Source: Firmicutes bacterium ADurb.Bin467
GTDB taxonomy: Bacteria; Bacillota; Clostridia; Christensenellales; Aristaeellaceae
Assembly (NCBI GenBank): GCA_002068815.1
Contig: MWAC01000035.1
Span: forward strand, 1 to 11,118
Direction of reading: 5' to 3'
Length of the DNA: 11,118 nt
A model generated the notes under the pieces. The model saw only the letters and a list, made by a program, of their open reading frames with translations. It was not told where the DNA came from and did no database searches. A program made the translations under genes and the position numbers. Of the stretch, positions 5,479 to 11,118 are shown one piece after another. The number at the start of each line of letters is the position of its first letter. Position 1 is the stretch's first letter.

Positions 5479-6879
5479 ATGAAAAGGCTGTTTTTGCTTC
5501 TGATCTGCGCGCTCCTCGTCTCCTCCGCGTGCGTCGCGGAGGAGGCCGCGCGCCCGGCATACGTACTGCAGTACGGCGTGCGCTGGTTCGAGGAGGTCGG
5601 GAAGCTCGGGCTCGAGGGCGCGGACGGGAGCGCGCTCGTCCCCGCGCGGTTTGACGCCGCGGGGCCGTTCACCGAGGAATGGGTCGAGGGCCGGCCGATG
5701 GCCAGGGTCCGGATCAACTCGCGCGTGGGGCTCATCGACGCGACCGGCGCGACCGTCATCGAGCCGGAGTGGGGCTCGCTCGAGTTCGCGTTCGGCGGCG
5801 CGGCCTGCGCGATCGAGGAGCAATCGTCCGGCTCCCTGCGCTGCTTCGTCGACATCGGGACCGGCGCGGGGCTCGGCTTCACGGCCCGGAGCGCCGATCT
5901 GCTCGCGCCGGACAGGCTCGCGCTCTACGAGGTGAAGCCCGGTCCCGGCAAGGCGGCGGCGGACCCGCGCGCGGAGGCGCTTCTCGCGGCGGCGAAGGGC
6001 TACAACGGCTGCATACTCGTCGATTCCGAGTGGAACGTGCTCGCGAAGCCCAGCTGCGACTACGTCGACGCCTTCCGCGAGGGCGCGGCGCGCGCGCACG
6101 CGAACTCTGGCTACGGCTTCATCCGGATGGACGGCTCGTGGCTGAGCGAGCCGGTATGGGACTACGCCGAGGGCTTCTCCGAGGGCTTCGCGCAGGTCGA
6201 GCAGGACGGCCGCTGCGGCTATCTCAAGCTCGACGGCAGCGATGGGTTCGGAAGGCAGTGGAAGTACGCGACGAGCTTCCATTCGGGCGTCGCGTTCGTC
6301 TACGACGGGCCGGTCGACGACCACGACAGCGGCCCCTCCGCCGTCGCGGACGAGTGGCAGATGATCGACGCGAGCGGAAACGTGCTGCTCAGCGGGCTCG
6401 GGCAGTCGTACACGTTCGCGAACGGGCTCGCGCGCTTCGAGCAGGCGGGCCTGCAGGGAACGCGCTTCGGGTATTTCGACGCGTCCGGCAACGTCGCGAT
6501 CGAACCCGCGTGGAAGAGCGCCGAGGACTTCTCCGCGGACGGCCTCGCGCTCGTCCGGGACGGCGCGACCGGGAAATTCGGCTTCATCGACAAGACCGGC
6601 GCGCTCAAAATCCCCTGCACGCTCGCGGACGCGCAGGGCTTTGTCAACGGCCTCGCCGCGTTCAAGGGCGAAAACGGGTTCTGGGGCTTCCTCGACGCCG
6701 AGGGAAACGTCGCCGTCGAGCCGGTCTGGGGCTACGTGTACGGCTTCGATAAACCCGGGTACGCCAAGGTGCTGCTCGAATCGGGCTGGGCGTCGTACAA
6801 CACGCCGTATTGCATCGACCGCAGCGGCGGACTGCTCGGCAAGGGGGAGTTCAACTCGTACGTCGGAGGATTTTGGTAA
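5479..6879 (+). CDS. Secreted WG-repeat protein
   Basis: This is a 466-residue exported protein. A signal peptide spans about residues 1-20 (MKRLFLLLICALLVSSACVA, then EEAARPA). C18 has no good lipobox, so cleavage after CVA by signal peptidase I is the more likely reading. The rest is built of irregular WG-type repeats, each with a Gly-aromatic/Ile-Asp-x-x-Gly core, a line ending in EPxW, and a GxA element. Clear units begin near residues 83, 211, 246, 293, 329, 367 and 402, for example GLIDATG and EPEWG (84-99), GYFDASG and EPAW (331-345), GFLDAEG and EPVWG (403-418). WG-repeat proteins are probably beta-rich and bind unknown partners; no catalytic motif is visible. The start has AAAGGAGG (5465-5472) 6 bases upstream. 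It stands alone between two terminators. Function unknown. Confidence 0.85.
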   Translation: MKRLFLLLICALLVSSACVAEEAARPAYVLQYGVRWFEEVGKLGLEGADGSALVPARFDAAGPFTEEWVEGRPMARVRINSRVGLIDATGATVIEPEWGSLEFAFGGAACAIEEQSSGSLRCFVDIGTGAGLGFTARSADLLAPDRLALYEVKPGPGKAAADPRAEALLAAAKGYNGCILVDSEWNVLAKPSCDYVDAFREGAARAHANSGYGFIRMDGSWLSEPVWDYAEGFSEGFAQVEQDGRCGYLKLDGSDGFGRQWKYATSFHSGVAFVYDGPVDDHDSGPSAVADEWQMIDASGNVLLSGLGQSYTFANGLARFEQAGLQGTRFGYFDASGNVAIEPAWKSAEDFSADGLALVRDGATGKFGFIDKTGALKIPCTLADAQGFVNGLAAFKGENGFWGFLDAEGNVAVEPVWGYVYGFDKPGYAKVLLESGWASYNTPYCIDRSGGLLGKGEFNSYVGGFW

Positions 6880-6917
6880 AGGCGTTGAAAAGCTGCGGTT
6901 TTTGATGCGGACGACAG

Positions 6918-6953
6918 CGAAGCGCCCCCCGTTGGGAGGGCGCTTCGTTTTTT
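6918..6953 (+). terminator. Intrinsic terminator of the WG-repeat gene
   Basis: CGAAGCGCCC (6918-6927) pairs with GGGCGCTTCG (6938-6947), with further CC/GG pairing inside, and is followed by six T residues (6948-6953). On the minus strand no T-run follows the hairpin, so it is mainly a plus-strand terminator. The T-run overlaps the TAA stop of the convergent nfnB gene. Confidence 0.9.
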
Positions 6954-8343
6954 ATCCCTGCTTGCTCAACTTCTCGTGGATCGCCTGCGCGGCGGTCTTG
7001 CCGGCGCCCATCGCGAGGATCACGGTCGCGGCGCCGGTGACGGCGTCTCCGCCGGCGTAGACGTTCTCGCGGCTCGTCGCGCCGCGGTCGTCGACGATGA
7101 TGCCGCCCCACCTCTGCGTCTGCAATCCCGGCGTCGTATCGCGGATCAGCGGGTTCGGGCTGTTGCCGATCGCGACGACGACGGTGTCGACGTCCATCGT
7201 GAACTCGCTGCCCCGCTTCACGACGGGCCTGCGCCGCCCGGACGCGTCCGGCTCGCCGAGCTCCATCTCGACGCAGGTCATCGCGCGGACGGAGCCCTTT
7301 TCGTCGCCGAGGATTTCGGTCGGCGCGGTGAGCATTTTAAAGATGATGCCCTCCTCGCGCGCGTGGTGGATTTCCTCGATGCGGGCCGGCATCTCCTTCT
7401 CGCTCCGGCGGTAGACGATGGAGACCTCCTGCGCGCCGAGCCGGAGCGCCGAGCGCGCGGCGTCCATCGCGACGTTGCCGCCGCCGATGACCGCGACCCT
7501 TCTTCCGACGCGCACCGGCGTGTCGCTCTCGGGGAACGTGTACGCCTTCATGAAGTTGATCCGCGTCAGAAACTCGTTCGCGGAGTACACGCCGTTCAGG
7601 TTCTCGCCCGGAATGTTCTGGAACTTCGGCAGCCCCGCGCCGGAGCCGACGAACACGGCGCTGTATCCCTCGTCGAACAGGTCGTCGAGCGACACCGAGC
7701 GGCCGACGACGACGTTCTTTTCGATTTTGACGCCCATCGCCTCGACGCTCTCGATCTCCTGCTTCACGAGCCGCTTCGGGAGCCGGAACTCGGGGATGCC
7801 GTAGATCAAGACGCCGCCCGGCGTGTGCAAGGCTTCAAAGATCGTGACCTCGTAGCCGAGCCGAGCCAGGTCGCCCGCGCAGGTCAGCCCCGCGGGGCCG
7901 GAACCGACGACCGCGACCTTCTTGCCGTTCTTCGGCTGCAGCTCCGGGACCGGGCACGAGCGCGCCATCGCGTAGTCTGCGCAGAACCGCTCGAGGCGGC
8001 CGATGCCGACCGGATCGCCCTTGATCGCGCGCACGCACTTCGCCTCGCACTGGCTCTCCTGCGGGCAGACGCGGCCGCAGATCGCCGGCAGGCTGTTCGT
8101 CTCGCGGATCACCTCGTACGCCTTTTCGAACTCGCCCTCTTTGACGAGCCCTATGAACTTCGGAATCTGCACGTTGACCGGGCAGCCCTCTACGCACGGC
8201 TGGTGCTTGCAGTTCAGGCAGCGCGAGGCCTCCTCGACGGCCATCTCGGCCGAGTAGCCCAGCGACACCTCCTTGAAATTTCCGCGCCGGACGATGGGGT
8301 CCTGCTCGCGCGCCGGCAATTTGACCGGGCTCTTATTGTACAT
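6952..8343 (-). CDS. nfnB: NADPH-binding large subunit of NfnAB-type ferredoxin:NADP+ oxidoreductase (GltD-like)
   Basis: This 463-residue iron-sulfur flavoprotein belongs to the GltD/NfnB family. The N-terminal cluster domain shows C42, C45, C50, C54 and C89, C93, C99, C103, enough for two [4Fe-4S] clusters. An FAD-binding Rossmann motif VVGSGPAG lies at 145-152, and an NADP-binding motif VIGGGNVAMDAAR at 285-297. A C-terminal flavin motif AGGDAVTGAATV lies near residues 421-432. With NfnA it would couple NADH and reduced ferredoxin to NADP+ reduction by flavin-based bifurcation in the cytoplasm. The start ATG (8343) has AGGAGG 9 bases upstream and overlaps the end of the NfnA gene by 11 bases. 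A stand-alone glutamate synthase small subunit is the main alternative, but the adjacent SudB/NfnA-type partner and the absence of a large glutamate synthase gene favour NfnB. Confidence 0.87.
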   Translation of the reverse strand: MYNKSPVKLPAREQDPIVRRGNFKEVSLGYSAEMAVEEASRCLNCKHQPCVEGCPVNVQIPKFIGLVKEGEFEKAYEVIRETNSLPAICGRVCPQESQCEAKCVRAIKGDPVGIGRLERFCADYAMARSCPVPELQPKNGKKVAVVGSGPAGLTCAGDLARLGYEVTIFEALHTPGGVLIYGIPEFRLPKRLVKQEIESVEAMGVKIEKNVVVGRSVSLDDLFDEGYSAVFVGSGAGLPKFQNIPGENLNGVYSANEFLTRINFMKAYTFPESDTPVRVGRRVAVIGGGNVAMDAARSALRLGAQEVSIVYRRSEKEMPARIEEIHHAREEGIIFKMLTAPTEILGDEKGSVRAMTCVEMELGEPDASGRRRPVVKRGSEFTMDVDTVVVAIGNSPNPLIRDTTPGLQTQRWGGIIVDDRGATSRENVYAGGDAVTGAATVILAMGAGKTAAQAIHEKLSKQG

Positions 8344-9190
8344 GCTTGGCGGCCTCCTCCATTCGGCAGGCGTGTCTCTCCCTGCTCAAATTCTCCTCGG
8401 GCGCGTACATCCTCGCGCGCTTCATCGCCTCGTCGAAGTCGACGAGGTGCCCGTCGAACTCCGGGCCGTCGACGCACGCGAACTTCATCTCGCCGCCGAC
8501 GGTCAGCCGGCAGCCTCCGCACATGCCGGTGCCGTCGATCATGATCGGGTTCATGCTGACGACGGTATGTATCCCGAGCGGGCGCGTCATCTCCGACACC
8601 GCGCGCATCATCGGGAGCGGGCCGATCGCGACGACGTGCTCGTATTGGACGCCCGCGTCGAGCTGCTGCCTGAGGGCGTCGGTCACGAAGCCCCTGTGAC
8701 CGTTCGAGCCGTCGTCGGTCATGACGATCAGGTTTTTCGAGACCGCGGAGAGCTCGTCGAGCAGTATCGCGAGGCCGATGTTCCGGAAGCCGACGATCAT
8801 GTCGACCTCCGCGCCGAGGTTCGCGAGCGCGACCGCCTGCGGGTACGCGATCGCGATGCCGAGCCCGCCGCCGATGACCGCGACGCGCTTGCCCTTCACG
8901 TCCCCGAAGTGGCTGACGCGCCCGAGCGGGCCGACGAAGTCGAGCAGCTCGTCGCCCTCCTCCTTCTCGTCGAGCCGCATCGTCGTGAGCCCAACCTTCT
9001 GGAAGATGATCGTGACGCTGCCGCTTTCGCGGTCGTAGGCGGCGATCGTGAGCGGTATGCGCTCGCCGTTTTCGTCGATGCGAAGGATGATGAACTGCCC
9101 CGGGCCGGCCTTCTTCGCCACCAGCGGCGCGTCGACGCGCATCAGCGTCACGCTGTCGTTCAGCCGGCGTTTTTCCAAAATCTTGTACAT
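8333..9190 (-). CDS. nfnA: NAD(H)-binding small subunit of NfnAB-type oxidoreductase (SudB/PyrK-like)
   Basis: This 285-residue flavoprotein has a ferredoxin-reductase fold. The FAD-binding barrel carries ERIPLTIA at 43-50, a signature of the NfnA/SudB group. The NAD-binding half begins VIGGGLGIAIAYPQA at 105-119. A C-terminal [2Fe-2S] site shows D219, C224, C227 and C239 in IDGTGMCGGC and FACVDGPEFDG; one Asp and three Cys ligands is the arrangement reported for Thermotoga maritima NfnA. It is the NADH-side subunit, where the bifurcating flavin is expected to pair with NfnB. The start at 9190 was chosen because GGAGG is 5 bases upstream and the protein then begins MYKILEKRRLN; longer readings run into deoC. 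It lies 31 bases after deoC. A PyrK-type dihydroorotate dehydrogenase partner is less likely, since no pyrD is present. Confidence 0.88.
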   Translation of the reverse strand: MYKILEKRRLNDSVTLMRVDAPLVAKKAGPGQFIILRIDENGERIPLTIAAYDRESGSVTIIFQKVGLTTMRLDEKEEGDELLDFVGPLGRVSHFGDVKGKRVAVIGGGLGIAIAYPQAVALANLGAEVDMIVGFRNIGLAILLDELSAVSKNLIVMTDDGSNGHRGFVTDALRQQLDAGVQYEHVVAIGPLPMMRAVSEMTRPLGIHTVVSMNPIMIDGTGMCGGCRLTVGGEMKFACVDGPEFDGHLVDFDEAMKRARMYAPEENLSRERHACRMEEAAKHVQ

Positions 9191-9221
9191 GCTTGCCTCC
9201 GATGCCCGATCGTCGCGCTTG

Positions 9222-9899
9222 TTAATATGCTTCTTTGGATTCGCCTTCCTCGTTGACCAGCACGACCGTCGTCGAATAGCCGACGCCGAGCCGCGCGACG
9301 CCCATCTCGAGAAACCGCCTCGCGTCGCCGATGTTGCGGATGCCGCCGGACGCCTTGACCTGAATCCGCCCGGCCGCCTGCGAGACCATCGCCGAGACCG
9401 CCTCGACGGTCGCGCCGGCGGCGGCAAAGCCGGTCGAGGTCTTGACGAAGTCCGCCCCCGCCTCGACGCAGGCGTCTACGCCCGCGCGAATCGCTTGTTC
9501 GTTGAGCTCGCACGTCTCGAAGATCACCTTGACGAGCGCGCCGCGCGCGTGCGCCTCCTCGACGACGCCCCGAATCTCCTCTTTGACAACGTCCCAGCTG
9601 CCGCCCTTCGCCGCGCCGTAGTTCATGACCATGTCGATCTCCCTGGCGCCGAGCGCGCAGTAGGCCTTCGCCGCCTCGCGCTTCGCAACCGCGCCGCCGC
9701 AGCCGTGCGGAAAGTCGAGAACGCAGGAGACGAGCGTGTCCGTGCCCTCGCACATCCGGACGGCCGGCGCGATGTCCCGCGGCTGCACGCACACGGAGAA
9801 CACGCCGTGGTCGATGCCCAGCTGGATCGCCATCTTCACCTCGTCGGGCGTCATCGCGGGCTTGAGCACCGCGTGGTCGATATATCTCGCAATTTTCAT
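9222..9899 (-). CDS. deoC: Deoxyribose-phosphate aldolase DeoC
   Basis: DeoC (225 residues, normal) is a cytoplasmic class I aldolase that splits 2-deoxyribose-5-phosphate into glyceraldehyde-3-phosphate and acetaldehyde in deoxynucleoside breakdown. A TIM-barrel family pattern is clear: YIDHAVLKP (6-14), EIDMVMNYG (87-95), KVIFETCEL (124-132), FVKTSTGF (151-158) and IQVKASGGI (179-187). The Schiff-base lysine is K153, with D89 and K182 completing the catalytic set by analogy with D102, K167 and K201 of the Escherichia coli enzyme. The usual IDHT is IDHA here and CVNP is CVQP, mild variants. The ATG at 9899 has GGAGG 10 bases upstream and a consensus promoter at 9934-9962. It is the first gene of a unit with nfnA and nfnB. 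No other deo genes lie in the window. Confidence 0.95.
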   Translation of the reverse strand: MKIARYIDHAVLKPAMTPDEVKMAIQLGIDHGVFSVCVQPRDIAPAVRMCEGTDTLVSCVLDFPHGCGGAVAKREAAKAYCALGAREIDMVMNYGAAKGGSWDVVKEEIRGVVEEAHARGALVKVIFETCELNEQAIRAGVDACVEAGADFVKTSTGFAAAGATVEAVSAMVSQAAGRIQVKASGGIRNIGDARRFLEMGVARLGVGYSTTVVLVNEEGESKEAY

Positions 9900-9933
9900 G
9901 CCCCTTGAACCTCCGTCCTTTTTTCTGCCCTAT

Positions 9934-9962
9934 ATGATAGCATTCGAACGCCCGGCTGTCAA
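9934..9962 (-). promoter_or_regulatory. Sigma70-type promoter of deoC-nfnA-nfnB
   Basis: On the minus strand, TTGACA (9962-9957) is followed after 17 bases by TATCAT (9939-9934). The start of transcription would be near 9927, about 28 bases before the deoC ATG. Confidence 0.85.
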
Positions 9963-9991
9963 ACGCGCGCGCGGCGGTTTTTCGCCGTTTT

Positions 9992-10019
9992 TTGACACAT
10001 CGGCCGCGCGTTCTGTTAT
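9992..10019 (+). promoter_or_regulatory. Weak candidate promoter on plus strand, upstream of possible ncRNA
   Basis: TTGACA (9992-9997) is followed after 16 bases by TGTTAT (10014-10019), which matches the -10 consensus only in part. It points towards the stronger plus-strand promoter at 10055-10083 and the hairpin at 10124-10153. Confidence 0.25.
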
Positions 10020-10105
10020 GTTCTGGTTTTCCATTGGAATTTAACCCGAATTCGTTGGAAACACAACATTGGCATGGTATAGTGGCCGCGTAGGATTTTC
10101 TTCAT
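10016..10105 (-). CDS. Possible 29-residue basic peptide with strong SD, opposite the candidate ncRNA
   Basis: On the minus strand, AAGGAG (10117-10112) lies 6 bases before an ATG (10105-10103) that opens a 29-codon ORF ending in TAA. The peptide starts MKKILRGHYT and is rich in Lys and Arg, with few acidic residues. Its codons include CTA, CGA and AGA, unlike the GC-rich neighbours. No promoter is seen directly upstream; the transcript would have to come from read-through of the DegV terminator at 10165-10196. A hairpin (10124-10153) sits just before the SD. It may be a short regulatory or toxic peptide, a relic of a longer gene, or chance. The SD is the only strong argument. Confidence 0.25.
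   Translation of the reverse strand: MKKILRGHYTMPMLCFQRIRVKFQWKTRT
10055..10083 (+). promoter_or_regulatory. Candidate sigma70 promoter for a plus-strand small RNA
   Basis: TTGGAA (10055-10060) is followed after 17 bases by TATAGT (10078-10083). No gene lies downstream on this strand; the transcript would start near 10090 and meet a hairpin terminator at 10124-10163. The promoter lies inside, and antisense to, the 29-codon ORF at 10016-10105. Confidence 0.45.
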
Positions 10106-10163
10106 GATCCTCTCCTTTTTGATAGGCCGCCGTGTTCCGCAGCACGGCGGCCTGTTGTATTTT
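10090..10163 (+). ncRNA. Candidate small RNA, about 74 nt, antisense to an SD-preceded mini-ORF
   Basis: The predicted RNA runs from a promoter (10055-10083) to a hairpin with a U-rich tail. Its single-stranded 5' part holds a pyrimidine-rich segment, ATCCTCTCCTTTTT (10107-10120), complementary to Shine-Dalgarno sequences, including that of the opposite mini-ORF. C/U-rich anti-SD segments are a known feature of several Bacillota regulatory RNAs. Ends are estimates. No known RNA family was recognised. Confidence 0.33.
10124..10163 (+). terminator. Strong hairpin with U-rich tail, terminator for plus-strand transcript
   Basis: Perfect 11-bp arms AGGCCGCCGTG (10124-10134) and CACGGCGGCCT (10143-10153) enclose an 8-base loop, and GTTGTATTTT follows. 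An outer pairing of TTTTTGA (10116-10122) with TCAAAAA (10163-10169) is also possible. On the minus strand the same hairpin stands just upstream of an SD. Confidence 0.6.
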
Positions 10164-10164
10164 C

Positions 10165-10196
10165 AAAAACCCCGCCCGCGAAGATCGCAGGCGGGG
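10165..10196 (-). terminator. Intrinsic terminator of the DegV-family gene
   Basis: On the minus strand, CCCCGCCTGCG (10196-10186) pairs with CGCGGGCGGGG (10180-10170) around a 5-base loop, followed by TTTTT (10169-10165). It lies 16 bases after the stop codon. Confidence 0.92.
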
Positions 10197-10212
10197 CTCG
10201 CTTCAATTTGAC

Positions 10213-11052
10213 TTACTTCCGGATGAACAGTATCCCGAGCGTGTGCGGGCCGCAGTGGTTCGAGATCGTACAGCCGGCGCGGGTGACGATGAGCTGTTCG
10301 AAGTGGAAGCTCTCCTCCGCGGCGGCCCGGACCATCTCGACCATCTCCGGCTCGCAGCCCGCGTGCGTGATGAACGCGCGGCCGGGCCAGATGTCGGTGC
10401 GGCCGTTAAGCCGGTCGGCGATGTACTCGCGCAGCGCCTTCTCAAACGAGCCACGGTACTTCTTGCCGACGGCCATCTTGCCGTCGCGCACCTCGATGCA
10501 GGGCTTCAGGTGCAGAAGGTTCGCGCCGAGCGCCTGCACCGCGGAGCAGCGGCCGCCCTTCCGAAGATAATCGAGCCGCTCGATGACGAAGCTCGCCTCG
10601 ACGCGCTCCGCGAGCTTCACCATCTCCCTCCGGATCTGCGCGCCGGACTTTCCGGCCCTCGCGAGCTTCGCGGCCTCGATGGCGATGTGGCCGCTTCCGG
10701 AGGACAGGCTCCTGGAATCCACCGGGTACACGCCCGCGATCTCCTTCGCCGCGAGCATCGCGTTTTGATGGGAGGCCGAAAACTCCGAGCCGATGTTCAC
10801 GTGCACGACCTCGCTGCCGTCCGAGGTCATGCCCGCGAATACCTCCGCATAGTCCCCGACGCTGACCGCCGAGGTCGTCAGGAGCTTTCCGGTCCTTTCG
10901 ACGTGTTCGAAGATGTCCTCCGGGACGATGTCGATGCCGTCCCTAAGCGACTGGTCGTCCTTGATTATGTACAGCGGCACGATCCCGATCCCGTGCTCCT
11001 CAAGGAGCGCCGGGGACAGATCGCACGTGCTGTCTGCCGAGATTTTCACCAT
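10213..11052 (-). CDS. DegV family protein (fatty-acid-binding, FakB-like)
   Basis: This 279-residue protein has the usual DegV length and layout. It starts MVKISADSTCDLS (1-13), has the TTSAVS segment (59-64) and a GSEFSASHQNA segment (88-98). VDSRSLSSGSG lies at 111-121, LDYLRKGGR at 160-168 and LKPCIEV at 182-188. The end carries NHCGPHTLGI (265-274). DegV proteins bind one fatty acid; those that work with the kinase FakA are called FakB and feed exogenous fatty acids into phospholipids. No fakA lies in the window, so this link is from family knowledge only. Two positions differ from the usual pattern: TSxPS lacks its proline and GPG reads GPH. GGGAGG lies 9-10 bases before the ATG; a GTG one codon downstream is an alternative start. 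A strong terminator follows. No promoter could be identified in 11053-11118. Confidence 0.9.
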   Translation of the reverse strand: MVKISADSTCDLSPALLEEHGIGIVPLYIIKDDQSLRDGIDIVPEDIFEHVERTGKLLTTSAVSVGDYAEVFAGMTSDGSEVVHVNIGSEFSASHQNAMLAAKEIAGVYPVDSRSLSSGSGHIAIEAAKLARAGKSGAQIRREMVKLAERVEASFVIERLDYLRKGGRCSAVQALGANLLHLKPCIEVRDGKMAVGKKYRGSFEKALREYIADRLNGRTDIWPGRAFITHAGCEPEMVEMVRAAAEESFHFEQLIVTRAGCTISNHCGPHTLGILFIRK

Positions 11053-11118
11053 TCCCTCATTCCCTCCCCAAAACCGTTATCGTTCTCTGCCCAAGAAAAA
11101 TACCGCGATGGTTCCGGG

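Larger units (their letters stand above)
9963..10164. other. AT-richer intergenic block between deoC and the DegV gene: what it holds
   Basis: The gap 9900-10212 has no conventional long gene. Besides the deoC promoter and the DegV terminator, it holds two plus-strand promoter-like pairs, a strong hairpin at 10124-10153, and a minus-strand SD plus 29-codon ORF. The part 10011-10123 is clearly more AT-rich than its neighbours. Small repeats occur in it: TTGGAA at 10034 and 10055 (21 bp apart), TTCCATTGGAA at 10029-10039, and GAATT-N7-AATTC at 10037-10053. Their meaning is unknown. Confidence 0.5.

Noticed and set aside
5479..5535. Lipoprotein reading of the WG-repeat protein with C18 as the lipidated residue
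   Set aside because: The residues before C18 (VSSA) lack the usual Leu at -3; a signal peptidase I site just after it is a better fit, though not certain.
5389..6324. A 311-codon minus-strand frame opposite the WG-repeat gene
   Set aside because: Shadow of the real gene, which has a signal peptide, SD, repeats and a terminator.
7000..9250. Long plus-strand open frames opposite nfnA and nfnB
   Set aside because: Low-complexity Arg/Ala-rich translations, no SD in the right place, and a well-supported gene set on the minus strand.
8333..9427. A 364-codon reading of nfnA
   Set aside because: The extra N-terminal part is out-of-frame deoC sequence; GGAGG and the family start support 9190.
9972..9993. 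CGGCG-loop-CGCCG followed by six T on the plus strand as a terminator
   Set aside because: The stem is only 5 bp and no plus-strand gene lies upstream within range; it may be chance, or belong to antisense transcription.
10104..10211. A plus-strand 35-codon ORF starting at 10104
   Set aside because: It runs through two perfect hairpins and a terminator, has only a weak AGGA before it, and its content is set by the stems.
1..11118. tRNA, rRNA, CRISPR arrays, insertion sequences, attachment sites
   Set aside because: No cloverleaf sequence, rRNA segment, regular repeat-spacer array, transposase motif or terminal repeats with target duplication was seen.

Overview
The window is about 11.1 kb of compact, GC-rich bacterial DNA. 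Shine-Dalgarno (SD) sequences are strong (GGAGG/AGGAGG), TTG and GTG starts occur, several sigma70-type promoters with 17-bp spacers are easy to read, and many operons end in intrinsic terminators. The gene set (DegV-family lipid-binding protein, NfnAB-type flavoprotein pair, deoC, polar amino acid ABC importer, ruvC-ruvA, WG-repeat protein) suggests an anaerobic Bacillota of the Clostridia type with unusually high GC. A gut or rumen lineage such as Christensenellales would fit, but this is an inference at low confidence. No insertion sequence, tRNA, rRNA, CRISPR array or phage gene was found.

Layout. (1) 1-1644, minus strand: a promoter, a small two-helix membrane protein with a Cys/His-containing loop, a LolD/MacB-type ATPase, and an FtsX/MacB-type permease cut by the left edge. 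(2) 1681-4113, minus: a polar amino acid uptake operon (binding protein, permease, ATPase) with its own promoter and terminator. (3) 4177-5395, plus: a consensus promoter, ruvC, ruvA and a terminator; ruvB is not here. (4) 5436-6953, plus: a structured leader, a secreted WG-repeat protein and a terminator whose T-run overlaps the stop codon of the convergent gene. (5) 6952-9962, minus: deoC, nfnA and nfnB from one consensus promoter. (6) 9900-10212: a 313-bp gap containing two plus-strand promoter candidates, a hairpin terminator and, on the opposite strand, an SD-preceded 29-codon ORF; this is the least explained part of the window. (7) 10165-11052, minus: a DegV-family gene with a strong terminator.

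How the genes work together. The importer brings in a polar amino acid. DeoC turns deoxyribose-5-phosphate into glyceraldehyde-3-phosphate and acetaldehyde, and NfnAB would balance NADH, NADPH and ferredoxin in an anaerobe. RuvC and RuvA act in Holliday-junction processing. The FtsX/MacB-like exporter with its small Cys-containing partner is the best candidate for a poorly described membrane system. The 10.0-10.2 kb antisense locus is the best candidate for a new RNA element.
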